From contig JAGPXD010000007.1 of assembly GCA_020746995.1 (NCBI GenBank), positions 1,984,001 through 2,048,000 of the forward strand: DNA of 64,000 nucleotides, given 5' to 3'. The DNA comes from Plectosphaerella cucumerina (lineage: Eukaryota; Ascomycota; Sordariomycetes; Glomerellales; Plectosphaerellaceae). Below the pieces are notes generated by a model. It did not search any database. It was not told the DNA's origin and saw only the letters and a program-made list of their open reading frames with translations. Of this stretch, positions 32,949 to 44,559 are shown in pieces (position 1 is the stretch's first letter; each line of letters starts with the position of its first letter). Made by a program: the position numbers and the translations under genes.

Positions 32949-35900
32949 GAGCGGGAGTCAGGGGGGGGAGACAAGGAAACGGGGAGGGGGATGTGGCTGA
33001 TCAGCTGAGGGGGGGAGGTGTTGTCACCAGAACGCACCTCTCCCGACATGGTAGACGGCGGCGTTACTGTAATGTGAGGATGTCTTGGCAGCGGTCCAGG
33101 ACGGGGAGTGGGAGGAGAGGGGAAAGGAGGCGCATTGCTTTCGCATCAGGGTCGAAGCCGGAACAGCCAGAAGGTCGTCAAACGACCGCCGATCATTTGA
33201 TTTTTGCACATGTTGAAATGCTGCCGAGAGTATTGTCCATCTTCTGGTGACATATTTGTGGAGGATGGATGCGGCGGTGACATGCTTGATACGCCTTGCG
33301 CGCACGCCCCTCTGGTCAAACAAGGTCAACTGCTGAGCTGCACAAGGTTGAAAATATACAACTGGATCCAACTCTTGGCTGGACGGCCAGGGCGGGACCC
33401 TGCGATGGGACTCCAGGGTGTAGGCAGGGCCGACTTGGCTACCTGCCTCTGAACGTCGGTTCCAGGCGCAGACGTGGCCGTCAAAGAGGGGTGGAGGATC
33501 CCTGCATGGCGCCAGGATGAGGGCCCTAGCAGCGAGCCCCTGTGCTGCAAGGCATCGACCCAAATGCAATGAGCGGGTTCCGTTTGGCCGCAGAGAGGGA
33601 GGAGTGGTTCCGAAGAAGTCGACATGATCTCTGACTCAGGGGTTGGTTTGCCATGTTCTCTAGAGGCTCTGCTTCCCTTGCAGTAAATGTTGCCTCTCAA
33701 TCAAGTAGCGTGACGACAAGTGGTAAAGTCACGACATCGTGTGGTGTTGAGCCATGGCCAGGGCGTGGTGCGGGTTGACGTCCTGAAGCTTGCTTCGGCT
33801 CGCTTTCAAGCTCTCGATCCCGGTAGACGCTGCCAAGAGAATGATAATCTGTTTCTGGCGAAGATTGGGGGTTGCGGGGCGGCGGCAGTCGGCACAATCT
33901 CAGTCAAGGGATGGATGCAGGACGGACGTGGAAGGGCGGAGGGCGGGATCGATTCTGCGCTGTGGACGCGGGACGACGTGACGACGGATGAATAGTGTGG
34001 TGACACAAAAGGACCCTCAGCCGAGCAGGCGACAGATGACGGGAAAATTGGCGACTGCGACTGCGAGTGCATCTGTCAGCTCAGATCCTGACGAGGGGGG
34101 AGGGCGAGGTCATGTACCTCAGCCAGGCTGGTGTTCCGTTCTCGGTGGCGCTCCGGGTGACACAAAGGAAAGAATGTGGCGATCCATCAACGACATGGGT
34201 TCCCGCCGCAGGTATGCAGGCAGCTTTCAAGTGGGTAAATACGACAAGTAAAGGCGCATAATATCCAATGTAGGGCTTGCTGGCAAGACACCCAAGGGAT
34301 GGTGATCGGAGAACTTGGGGTTTGGGGACAGAGGAAATTGGAAGCTCCCGGGAGTTGGAAGGCGCGACACAGTTGCTGGGGAAGCCGAATCTGCCCTAGA
34401 CACTCAGAAAGACATCAGGACACAAGGGCAATGTGAAACGAAAGAGCGAAAGGTACGTAGGTACCTGGTACCGGTAGTAGGTGCTGTGGGTTCAGGTGCA
34501 GTTGCCTTGCTTTGGGCAGGTGCGACTGCCATGGAATAGCAGCATCAAGCAGGATCAGCCGATAGCTCTCCGGGCGTACCTTCCCAGGAGACAGGCGAAG
34601 TGAGGGAGGACCTTGGATGCGACTCTGGAAGGTACGCGTAAATGGCCTTGGCAGGGAGCATGCCCTGCTTACTTCCAACACCGAGATCGAAAGCATCATC
34701 CACATCGGCAGGTTCGAGTTGTTTGCCCCGAAGAGACAGGGACGTAAAGGCACATACTCGCATCACTCGACAAGGGGGCGAGGGGCAACAGAAGCATCTT
34801 CCGCCGTAGAAGCTGCAGGTCTACTCCCTACGGCACACTCACACACGCGAGTCCTCGACCTGGGCAGCGCCTGTGGGGAGGGGGTACGTGTAAGGACTCG
34901 ACATCAAAGTTGACAAAAGATAGATGCGACATCAAGGCATAGTACCCCGAAGCATGACAGGCCGAGCGACAGCAGAGCTGCCCCCATTGGTAGCACGCGC
35001 CGGCACCACACACGACATCCGTGTGAGGCCCGCCGCTGGCCGTCGGGGAGCCGGGCACGGTGCACCACAGGATGCGGCGGCAGACGGACACGGAAGCCCC
35101 AAGATGCTCGCCCCTCCCGTGTGATGTAGAAGTGACCAGGGTCCGACGTAAGACTGTGGATGCAACCAAGAGTCGGGACGGGGGTTTAGTGTGTTGGCCC
35201 CCTTTTGCCTCCGTCGCAGGGAGACAATGGAGTCTCCGATAGGTTTGTGGCATATCTATCATGATACTGAGAGGCAACGGACAACGCTCTCCGGCAGTCG
35301 GCAAACTCAAAGTCAAAACTCAAAGTGTTCAAGGCCCAATTGGCAGACTGCCGGCCGGCCTGCCGAGTGGTGGACGACTTGCTCCGCTGCTGTATGATGA
35401 GAGGCGGGACAGCCGACCCACGGTTTGCTATGCTACAAGAATACGGAAACAAGACGAATGGGAAAACATGCTTACGTCGCCGGCACAGCCGTGAATGCAT
35501 CAGCCTGTGCAGGTATCACTAAACGCAACCCCAGGTAGCAGCTGATGTGAGCAGCCATGCATCATGGCGGGTGAATGGTAATTCTCTGTCGTCGTGCCTA
35601 TGCTCAATCCCTCGACATCTCCCGAGTACGCCTCGCCTCGCCCGGGATGGACGGCAAGCTTGTCTCGCGGGAATAAGACCGCCCAGGATCTCTGCCCATT
35701 GTCGCATTTCCTTGAATGAATGACAGGCGGCGCATGCACCATCCCGCGGGATCTCATTGGCGATCCTGCGCAGCACCAACCTACGGCTTGCTGCAGCGCA
35801 CGGGGACGGGCAGACACCGAGACGATATGATAGAATTCGGAAATCGTGACCGCCACTGCGCTGATTCAGCCGCTCGAAGCCGACTGTCGGTCATGACGCC

Positions 35901-38330
35901 AATGCCAGCCAGGAGACCAGCCACCCCTTGTCCTCGGGTCGCAGCAGCATAGCAGCCCGCCACCCAGGCGCGGAGCCAGTCGCATCCCGCATCCGTAATC
36001 AGTTTTCCTCCAGCATCGACGTACACCCAGGCAATCAAGCCTCTGCACTCTCAAGGTTGCTCAGCCGGCCCATCCTCCCTGCTTCACCGACGCTCGCTTC
36101 GGCGAAGGTAGCCCGCCGTGATTTCCGTCGGGCTTGGCTGCCTGTGTTTGCTCAAGGGTGCATGGCGGCAAGGTCCCCGCGGGCTCATTCAGTTGGCCGT
36201 AGAGGCAGATCGTGATCCCACCCCTCCTCATGCAGCCCAGGCTGCGCCATCCGACCTGATTCGCCCCTGATGGTGGTCGTCGCACCCAGCCTGCTGGGAC
36301 TTGGGGTAATACGAAGCCCGCCTCATCTGCCAGACATCAGCCTGTGTCACATTCCTCATGCGTGTTCAGTGTGTCGGTGCGGCAAGTCTGCCGACCAATG
36401 TTAGCACCCGTTCATAAAAGGGAGGGAAGCTGGGGGCGACTTATCCTCCAAATCGAGGGGCTGCCATCCCGCCATTGCTGGAGCGATGGCAGCCTGGACT
36501 ACCCCCGCAGGGCCTGTCCATTTCATATGTCGGTTGTTCCTCTGGAGCATTGCAAGCAGACCTGGACACCAGAGACTTGACGGGACAAGCACAAGACTTT
36601 GACTCCAACTCGAGATGGGTCCCCGCCCTGACCCCGATGTCGCCAGTCGCCGCTGCGCCCAGAGGAGACCGAGAAGGCGCATTGGCCGTGAACCAGCTCA
36701 TACACCATCGACGTGGCCAGGACCATGATGCCCGGCGAGCCCAATCGCAATTCCGGGTCGTGTTACAGCGGTCGGAGGATGCTCTCTGTATGTATTGCAC
36801 TGCCAACGAGGACTTGTTTTTGTATCCTCTCCGCCAGGTTCCGGAGAAGCCTTGGTAAGGAGGGCATTCCGCGCGAACAAAAGACGTCCGTAAAAATCGC
36901 GCTGTCGTCCCGGCAAGCCCGTGGAGGGAGCCGTCGGGGGATGTGTCGGAAGGTTCGACAAAAGCTTGGCGTCCTCCGTACCGTGAGACAACGCTCACGA
37001 TGGAAGGCTAATGCGCCTGGCCAGACTCCATGCAAGTGCAGGCACGTCTCGACACTGTCAAGACGTGGCTCGAGAGGAAACCAGAACGTCGCGCGGGTTG
37101 AATGACAGCGGTTTCCTTGGTCGACCAGGTGCGTGGCGGCCCAAGATGCCCAGGATCATGAGGTTGCTTGGGTTGTCGGTCTGACCGTCTCTGTTGTCTG
37201 CCCGGCAGGCCTCTCACACCAGGCAGGGCTGCGAGGTGAGTCTCGGGAAGACTACCGGACGTTGAAGAGAGAGGACAGACCGATTGCTGTGGCAAGCCTC
37301 ATATCCTCTCCTGGGCCACGCACAACAGTTCCAAGGCATTGTGAAGCCATCGGATCCTGGGTATTGGTGTGCCGTGTCATTTCCCTCGCGGCGTTGCTTG
37401 GTCGTCCACCCCGAGCAGTCAGAGCAAGGCCAAAGCTCGAGTTCCAGTAGCACGACCCTGACGAGCGACCTCGGACCAGAGGTTCTTACCGATAGGACTC
37501 ATAGTGGTCGGCCGTTCGCACACCATACGGTGACTGGAATGCTGCCCCCACCGGTCCATCGAACGTGGTCTCGATCGGTACGCACCACTTTTCAGCGGCA
37601 GCGACGTCAGCGGAGACGGAGCGACTTAGAGGGTGAGTTGAGCGGCTGTGGGCGCAAGACTGGATCCAAGAAGAAAGCTTAGGGTTAAGTTCCGGACCCT
37701 TTCCCTCGATCGAACTGGGTCGTCACGGTCGACGACTGGCGTCCACGATGGATCCAAACGCGGCAGGCAAGAGGTCCTGCTTCAGGCTCAGGAGCCGCGC
37801 ATCGCGGCGCGGGCCAATCCATAGAGAGGGGTCTGCGAGAGACATTCCTTTCGGAAAAAGGAGCCCGGAGGACTGTGAGGAAGGCGACGTGCAGGAGGTG
37901 AGGGAGAGCATCGCGACCGCTGCGTACAAGGACCCGGGCTGTTTCTCAGGCTCGTATCTCGGGGTTGTCATCAATGGCCTGTCAATCAGGTGTCAGCAGT
38001 ACACACGGCCGTTGCTCACCTGGATGGTTTGGGTTGGTGTGGACGAACCCGCGTCTGGTGAGAAGAGAGGAAGAGTTGCAACGCGGGCTGCGTGCTGTGG
38101 TTGGCGACGGGAGAGACGCGACAACAGAGGCGCCCTAACCCCATTGGGACTAGAGGCACCTCGGTACTTGAGGTAGGAACCTTTGTCAGCATGGTCTTGT
38201 CGCGCTCTCACGTGACTTTCTCGAATAATCCACGGACTCCACTCAAGCTCTGAGCCAAAGAATGGAACGAATTGGTCACCTTCTCCCAGCGTCCGTTTGG
38301 ACTGCTCACCATGTACCAGGAGATATCACC
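32949..38330. other. Gene-poor stretch, right part (5.4 kb)
   Basis: From the microprotein to the RTP1-type gene no convincing coding sequence is visible. Open frames are short, mixed in phase and without C/G-ending codon preference. A frame from 37748 (MDPNAAGKRS, 142 codons) is the longest with an ATG but has no domain or bias. The last part before 38331 is the promoter of the next gene. Confidence 0.5.
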
Positions 38331-41154
38331 ATGGACACAGAGATCACCGATCCTCGGCAGGCGCTTGTCAAGTCGATCCTTGAGACCGGAAAGGCGGCCT
38401 TTGATCCGTCTTTGAGTCTTGATGCGAGGAAGGCGGCAGAGCATGAGTTCCAGGACACCATAAACGGGTGCGCTCGAACCCCCCATCCTGCTGAGAGACT
38501 CGATTGTTGAAGCCCAACAGGTCAAGCTCCTGGACCCTTCTCCCCGCCCTCAATGCCCTGATCAAGCCGAATGCCGCGCCAGAGTGGCTGAAGCCCGAGT
38601 TGATGGCCATTTTGACTCGTGTGCCGCTGCGATCCGACGGCGTTCGCGGGACGATGGAGTTCATCTTCTCGGTTCACCCTAGCAGCATGGTGAAATCCTC
38701 GGAAGCCGCGGAGCCGCAGAAGCGCGGAGCCAATATCACTCAGGAGGCCCTGGATGTGGCCACGAGAATCGTTACATCGCCGCCGGCAGCTGTGGCGCCT
38801 GAGGTGTGGTTCAAGGGCATCGCCCCCCAGCTGTTCCGCATGATAGATGGCCATGACGGAGACGAGCTCGCCAAGGCAGCCTCCCAGATGGTCATGTATG
38901 GGGTCCTGGGAAAGAAGCAGTTTGGCGCTCCAGGTCTGTCCCCATCCAACGTGCACAAGGGGATGATCTGACTTGGTTGACAGGCTCGCCCGGCTGGAAC
39001 GCGTTCATCGAACCTATCCTTGGATCTATCAACCCTGATCGGCCAATGGCTAGGGCACAGGCCAGCGAGGCAACATCAGCAGAAGTTATTGACCTCACGA
39101 AGGATGCAATTGTGGTTACTGCCGATCAGCTACAACTTGCTCTCGCACGACTCTCCGTCCTTCTCAACTCCACGCCCTATCCCGCGCAGACCCGACGGAT
39201 ACTTGACCCAGTGCTGCCGCACTTATGGGCAATTGCGTCATGGTCGCGCGGAGGCGCGCATTGCCAGGAAGCCTACTGCCAACAGGCAAGATCACTGCTG
39301 CAAACATTTTTCAAGATTGCGTCGACGCCGGCGAAACTGCTATTAATCGTTGAGAACCTCCTCCACCCGGGTGAGGTACGAGATGGCAAACTGAGCTGGA
39401 AATTGCAGCCATCCGCTGAAGACGGCCTCGAAATCGCACGCCCGGCAAGTGTCACGCACGCGCAGCTCCCAGAGCTTGACTGGGAAGACGTCCAGCAAAA
39501 GTCGCAAGCTCTCGTGGACCTGGTGGCCTCGAGCTGCACGGCTGATGAAGTCTCGGCGTTTTTCCTCGATCTCTTGGGTCGATGGCTTGTCTCGGCCGCG
39601 GGCGGTGCACATGCCAGCAGTGAGGTTCTCATTCACCGGGAGGAGGGAGAGAACAGCCCGGAAAAGCCGATGCGGGATCTGTGCGAGGTTGCAATCCTGC
39701 ACAAGATGCTCGAGAGCATACCTGAAAAACTGATTAGTCGCGTCGAGCAAGTGCTGGAGCTTGTCTGCCACATCCTCGACCCGGAAAATCTGGACGCCCA
39801 GCCAGACGATGTGTTGGCAGTGGCCCTGAGCTTGCTCAACCTGGTGATCACTTCGCCCACATTCAAAAAATCAAATTTGAAGCCACGGGGTCTGGCCACC
39901 TTGGAATCGGGCCTCGCAAAGCTGGCCGAGGCAGACAGGTCCGAGATCTCGCCCACGGCCAGGAACCTCGCAGTGTTGCTGCAATACCGCGAGGTTGCGG
40001 ATGAAATGGAGGGCAATGACGGATTCGTTCCCAGCAACCGCCAGATCGAGGACCGAAACACGTACAAGCTAGCCCTTTCGTACATCACGCAGCAGGACAA
40101 CCCACCGCCTGTTCGCTCAGAAGGCCTGAACTTGATCTCCAAACTCGTCGTGGCAAACAGTCCGGCGCTGGATATCCAATCAGTGCTGGTGCTGCTCTCT
40201 TCTTTGCTGCAGGACTCGGAGGACTTCATCAACCTACGGGTCATCAAGGTCTTCACTCAAATGGCAACCCGACACCCTAAAGCGACAACAAAGGAGATCT
40301 TGGACCACTACGTGGACGCGAAAGAGATGGCCATCACCGACACAAGATTGCGCTTCGGCGAGGCACTGTCACAGGTTGTCGAACGCCTAGGAGAAACATT
40401 TGCGGGAGAGGTAGCGAAGCAGGTTGTTGAGGCGCTGTTGTCAATCGCCGGCAGGCGAGGCCATCGACCCAAGACGGAGGCCAAACAAGCACGCGAGGCA
40501 CGGGCGCAGGCCATGAAGAAGAAACAGGCGGAGGATGCCTGGGGAGGCGAGGTGCCGGATCTCAGCGATGAGATGGACGAGCAAGAGCGCGCCAAGAACG
40601 AAATACTCGCACAAATCGTCGAGGGCTGGGAGAGCAAGCGAGGCAGCGAGGACGTACGAATGCGGGCGTCGGCATTGTCGATCCTGGCCAGCGGCATCGA
40701 GACGAGCATATCGGGCATCGGTGCGGATCTGGTTTCGGGCTCGGTGGACCTCTGCATCAACGTGCTGGCCCTAGAACCGGAACTCGAAAAGGGCATCCTG
40801 AGGAGGGCGGCAGTGTTGCTTGTCATGAGCTTCGTCCGGGCCCTCGATAACGCTAGGCAGACAGGCCAGAGGCTGGGTTTCGGACTGAGCGACCAGAGCA
40901 GGGAGGACATCACGCGAGTTCTCAAGTATGTGGCCGTCACCGACAACGACGGACTGGTCCAGCAGCACGCAAGAGACGTGATTGAAAGCCTGGAGAGCTG
41001 GCAAATGTCGCGGCTGATGCCTTCTGCCACGCAGGAGCCTCCACCAGGTCTCGCAGGTCTCGCTGGCCTCGCGGGCCTTGACCTGGACCGGGGCGGTGTT
41101 CTGACGGGCTCGGAGAGACTTGGTGGACGACCGCGGATAGAGGAGATCGAATAG
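38331..41154 (+). CDS. RTP1: RTP1/TANGO6-family protein (RNA polymerase II nuclear import factor)
   Basis: HEAT-repeat protein of the Rtp1/Tango6 family; the yeast member is needed for nuclear import of RNA polymerase II. The product is 906 aa from exons 38331-38467, 38521-38933 and 38984-41154, with introns of 53 and 50 nt. It is mostly helical throughout. The central block RSEGLNLISKLVV to LLSSLLQDSEDFINLRVIKVFTQMATRHP matches the RTP1_C1 region. The C-terminal block VLALEPELEKGILRRAAVLLVMSFVRAL, ending at QQHARDVIESLESWQ, matches RTP1_C2. A charged, basic stretch (KTEAKQAREARAQAMKKKQ) lies between them. The second donor (GTCTGT) is weak but keeps frame. The symbol follows the yeast gene by family. 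Confidence 0.86.
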
Positions 41155-41768
41155 CGTAGGAAATGTCATTGAAATGGTTGGAAACAGATGAAATGCCGGG
41201 CGAGCTGTGAATAAAATAAACCTTCACGTCATCTCGAATTGAGCAACAACACTGTGAACGTGGAAGCGTCGGGCTGGTCCGTGCACCACTTGGAAGTACC
41301 GCCCCACCCGATACGCGCCACCCGTGACCAAGGTCCAGCCAGCTCCACGCCGCCTCGTTGCCGTGCCGACATGTTTACCACATCCCCAATCTCTCCGCAC
41401 CCACTCCTGAATCGCTCTCAAGAGGCCCGTCAACCCGCAACATAGACAGCCCTGCCTGAGCCAGCGAGACCCAAGACCCTCCCTCATTCCAGCAGCAACA
41501 GTTATTGCCGTCCCCGCCATCATCATCCGCGCCACACGATTACACCCTGATCATCCTCTTCCTCTGAGACGTACAGCATTCCAACCCCATATCCCATCAT
41601 CGTGTCTATCGGACGCTTGCACCGACATTTGCCACACCCGGCCATCGTCGAGGTGCCACTTGTGACGAGAAAGGCGTGCCCAGAGCCGCGACTCGCACTT
41701 TCGGAGCGCGACACGACCTGTCGACCGCCACCCTCCCCTTCTACCAAAACGAACAAGGCAGCCACGTC
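41155..41768. other. Intergenic and 5' leader of the Rho gene
   Basis: 3' flank of the RTP1-type gene, then a long CA/CT-rich leader before the Rho start at 41769. Frames open upstream of that ATG lack ATG starts in frame. No separate gene is seen. Confidence 0.6.
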
Positions 41769-42781
41769 ATGGCGACGTCGTACGACTACCGCAAATCCTA
41801 CAACACCAACACCGCGAACAACGATAACTACGACGACGGTTACAATCAACGAGAGTCCGCAGGAGGCCGCCGCAACCAGCGCATTAGGAGCAGCGACGGC
41901 ACCGTCAGCACAACAATGAGCTCGTCCACCGGCCGCGAGTCGGCCGCCACGCACATGACGGAGGGACCGGCCTATTCGAAGAAGATCGTGGTTGTTGGCG
42001 ATGGCGGCTGCGGCAAGACCTGCCTCCTCATCAGCTACAGCCAGGGCTACTTCCCAGAGGTAAGCGAGCAGCAACGTGCCCGATGCGGCCTCGGGAGTCA
42101 GATGGACCAGCACTAAATCTGCAACTTCCAGAAATACGTTCCCACGGTATTCGAAAACTACATCACCTACCCAGTTCACCCGCCCAGCGGCAAGATTGTC
42201 GAGCTCGCCCTTTGGGACACTGCCGGCCAGGAAGAGTATGACCGATTGAGGCCACTCTCCTACCCCGAGACGGATCTCATCTTCGTCTGCTTCGCCATCG
42301 ACTGCCCGAATTCCCTGGAGAACGTCATGGACAAGGTAAGCACGAGACAGCACCACCCCTTCCCCCCTGCCCAGCCGCTAACAGCCCACCCCAGTGGTAC
42401 CCCGAAGTCCTCCATTTCTGCCCGTACACGCCCCTTGTCCTCGTCGCCCTCAAGTCCGACCTCCGCTTCAAGAAGACCTGCATCGACATGCTCAAGACGC
42501 AGGGCCTGACGCCAGTCACCACGGAGCAGGGCATGGCCGTGGCCAAGAAGATGAGCGCCCAGTACATGGAGTGCAGCAGCAAAGAGATGAAGGGCGTCGA
42601 CGAGATCTTCGAGCGCGCCATCCAGACCGTCGTCGCCAACGACCGGAAGAACCTCGAAGCGCAGCAGCACATGGCCTCGGCCTCGTCGGGCAAGGCCAGC
42701 AGCCGGCCGAGCGGCGGCGGAGCCGGCGCCTACCCGGGCGGCGGCCTTAAGAAGAAGAAGCGTAACTGCAAGCTCTTGTAG
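41769..42781 (+). CDS. rho4: Rho-family GTPase, Rho4-like
   Basis: Small GTPase that controls actin, septation and wall synthesis at membranes. The product is 293 aa from exons 41769-42059, 42132-42335 and 42395-42781. A 70-residue Ser/Asn/Arg-rich extension precedes the G domain; this is typical of fungal Rho4 rather than Rho1, Cdc42 or Rac. G1 is GDGGCGKT (77-84), the effector loop is YVPTVFENYI, G3 is WDTAGQEEYDRLRPLSY and G4 is reduced to LKSDLR instead of TKxDLR. A Gly/Ser/Ala tail leads to the polybasic KKKKRN and the CAAX box CKLL, which predicts geranylgeranylation. Both introns are phase 0. Confidence 0.93.
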
Positions 42782-43326
42782 GCGGCTGGCTCGGGGGCAT
42801 GGCGTTCAGGTTACTGAAGGGAGGGGGGATGATGCGATATGAGGCGGCGAGGAGACGGGGCCGAGGTGCAGTGAATGACTTTCGACACGATCTCATCATC
42901 ATGACCTGCTCTTATTTTCACGACCCTTTTCTTGCCCGGGCGAGCATACTGCGGGTGCTGCTGCCCTGGTGCTACCGGGAGGGGAGCGGAGGGTTTGTGG
43001 TTTTTCTTTTCTTCCTCTCTCCATGTCTTGTCTTGTACACATTCTGTTTCGTTGCGGTGCCCGCCCCTACGCTCAGGTAGGCGAGGGGGCGTTGTTCGGT
43101 CAAGGCACATAGGATACACGATTGATTTCATGTTATTGCATCCGAGGTGCTCGCTTTATTGCTACACCGTGATGTTGGTTCGTTGCATGGAAGAAGTAGT
43201 CGATGGCTTTAACGGGCATGGTAGAAATATACCGAGCGACCGTCCAGGCCGTTGTGTGTCACAGGTCATGCTGCCAGGCTGCGCACCTGCCTGGGTACTT
43301 AAAGCCTTTTTTCTGCTTTTCCAGGC

Positions 43327-43458
43327 AGAGTTGGGCGGTCTCACATAAAAGTACAACGCCTTAGAGCACCGTACACGGAGAAAATGCTGGATGATACGCC
43401 AGGATACTAACCCGAGCACTCCGGGTTCGAACCCCCGGCTTCGCCCAACTCTTTTTTT
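43327..43458 (+). ncRNA. Candidate Pol III small RNA with closing stem and B-box
   Basis: An 11-nt perfect inverted repeat, AGAGTTGGGCG (43327-43337) and CGCCCAACTCT (43442-43452), would close an RNA of about 126 nt. Just inside the 3' arm is GGTTCGAACCC (43424-43434), a consensus B-box flanked by CCGG arms like a T-psi-C stem-loop. A T7 run follows immediately (43452-43458), as expected for Pol III termination. I could not fit a tRNA cloverleaf: the D arm and box A are not recognisable and the arm next to the acceptor stem has extra bases. It may be a degenerate tRNA, a tRNA-derived SINE head or another Pol III transcript. Confidence 0.45.
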
Positions 43459-43590
43459 CATTTTTCCCGCCCAAATATGCAAATCATAACTTATCAAACA
43501 AGAATCCGATACACAGCGAGACCAATACAATCTTCATTCTTGACAAGAACGTGCGAGGGGGGTATCATTTAATTTGGCATCAATTGCATC

Positions 43591-44046
43591 TCATGATCGC
43601 GAGGTCTGCTGCGCAGCATTTCCATCCTCAGCGTCCGCTTCTTGACGCTGCTGCTCGCCACCTTCCTGCCGAGCACCTTCTGCCTCGGCAGCATTGCCCT
43701 CCTCTGGTTCCTTGGCCATGACGTTCTCAAATTGTGACCACAGGGCCTCGACGGACGAGAACTCGTTTCCGACCTAAGGCAATGTCAGCATTCCCAGGGG
43801 ATTGTAGAGGTGACTTCATCAACGCACAGCGGTCACAGCCTCAAGCGAACGATTCAGCTTGTTGATATTGGCGAGAACGTGCTCAAAGCTCTAGGAAGAC
43901 GCGTCAGCAAACGCGACATGCCAGCTTGTGCCAGGGGTCCGTTTGTTTACCATGGCGATCTCACCGATGAGCACCTCGCGTTGCTGCTCGAAGTATGTCT
44001 TCTCCGGGCCCCCGGCTTGGGACACGGAGCGCTGATGGCCGGACAT
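43591..44046 (-). CDS. DAD1: DASH/Dam1 complex subunit Dad1
   Basis: Outer-kinetochore protein of the fungal DASH ring that couples chromosomes to microtubules. The product is 113 aa from exons 44046-43951, 43890-43828 and 43773-43591. Family landmarks are KTYFEQQREVLIGEIAM, SFEHVLANINKLNRSLEAV and VGNEFSSVEALWSQFENVM, which together make up the entire Dad1 domain. The tail after residue 75 is acidic and Gln/Ala-rich and looks disordered. The introns are 60 and 54 nt. It lies between the Rho4-like and aldehyde dehydrogenase genes, on the strand of the latter. Confidence 0.94.
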
Positions 44047-44559
44047 GGTGTGCTGCAAGGGGTTGGAGGGGCCTTGATATGTTGTATCGACGTCGGCTCC
44101 GGTGTAGGCTTCTCGTTTCAATGTGCCGTCGGTCTTACCGCGCTGGGGAGGGGTTCGAGTTGGCGGGGTACAACCGGACAAATTGTGACGCAGGCCACGC
44201 CCTGCCGTGGGTGCAGATGGTTGACAGGGTGCGAGATGGGTGCAGTCCGGTCTGTCTCGTACTGTGCGGGCCCCCGCTCTTCGGCGTTTCGACCGAGTCG
44301 TGGCGGGGTCGGTCTTCGGGGATTGGGGGACGAGCACGAACGAGTAGGCGAGCGATCACGGCGTTGCTTGTAATTGTTCTTCAATTCATCCTCTTCGGGT
44401 GTGAACCAGCCCTTGTGGCTATCCTCAATGTACAGACTTTAAACAACGCAAACCTGTTCCCAAGTAGATTCTTCCCATGTCATGACATCCTTGCCGTTCG
44501 TAGCATATGCGTGATCCTGTCCTATCCATTTTTCTCTTTTACCCCACGCTTCAGCGCGC
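44047..44559. other. Intergenic, Dad1 promoter and ALDH 3' flank
   Basis: Dad1 promoter side and the 3' flank of the aldehyde dehydrogenase gene. No gene is seen. Confidence 0.6.

Noticed and set aside
37748..38176. 142-codon ATG frame before the RTP1-type gene
   Set aside because: No codon bias, domain or leader features; the end of this stretch is needed as promoter for 38331.
25451..38330. CRISPR array, viral insert or transposon in the gene-poor stretch
   Set aside because: No regularly spaced repeats, long terminal repeats, inverted ends, polymerase or integrase motifs were seen.
41602..41768. In-frame upstream extension of the Rho GTPase
   Set aside because: The frame is open but has no ATG; the ATG at 41769 gives the expected Rho4-type N-terminal extension.
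43330..43449. tRNA gene call
   Set aside because: The T-psi-C-like loop and inverted ends are present, but the D arm, a 5-bp anticodon stem and box A could not be placed. Reported as an undefined ncRNA candidate instead.
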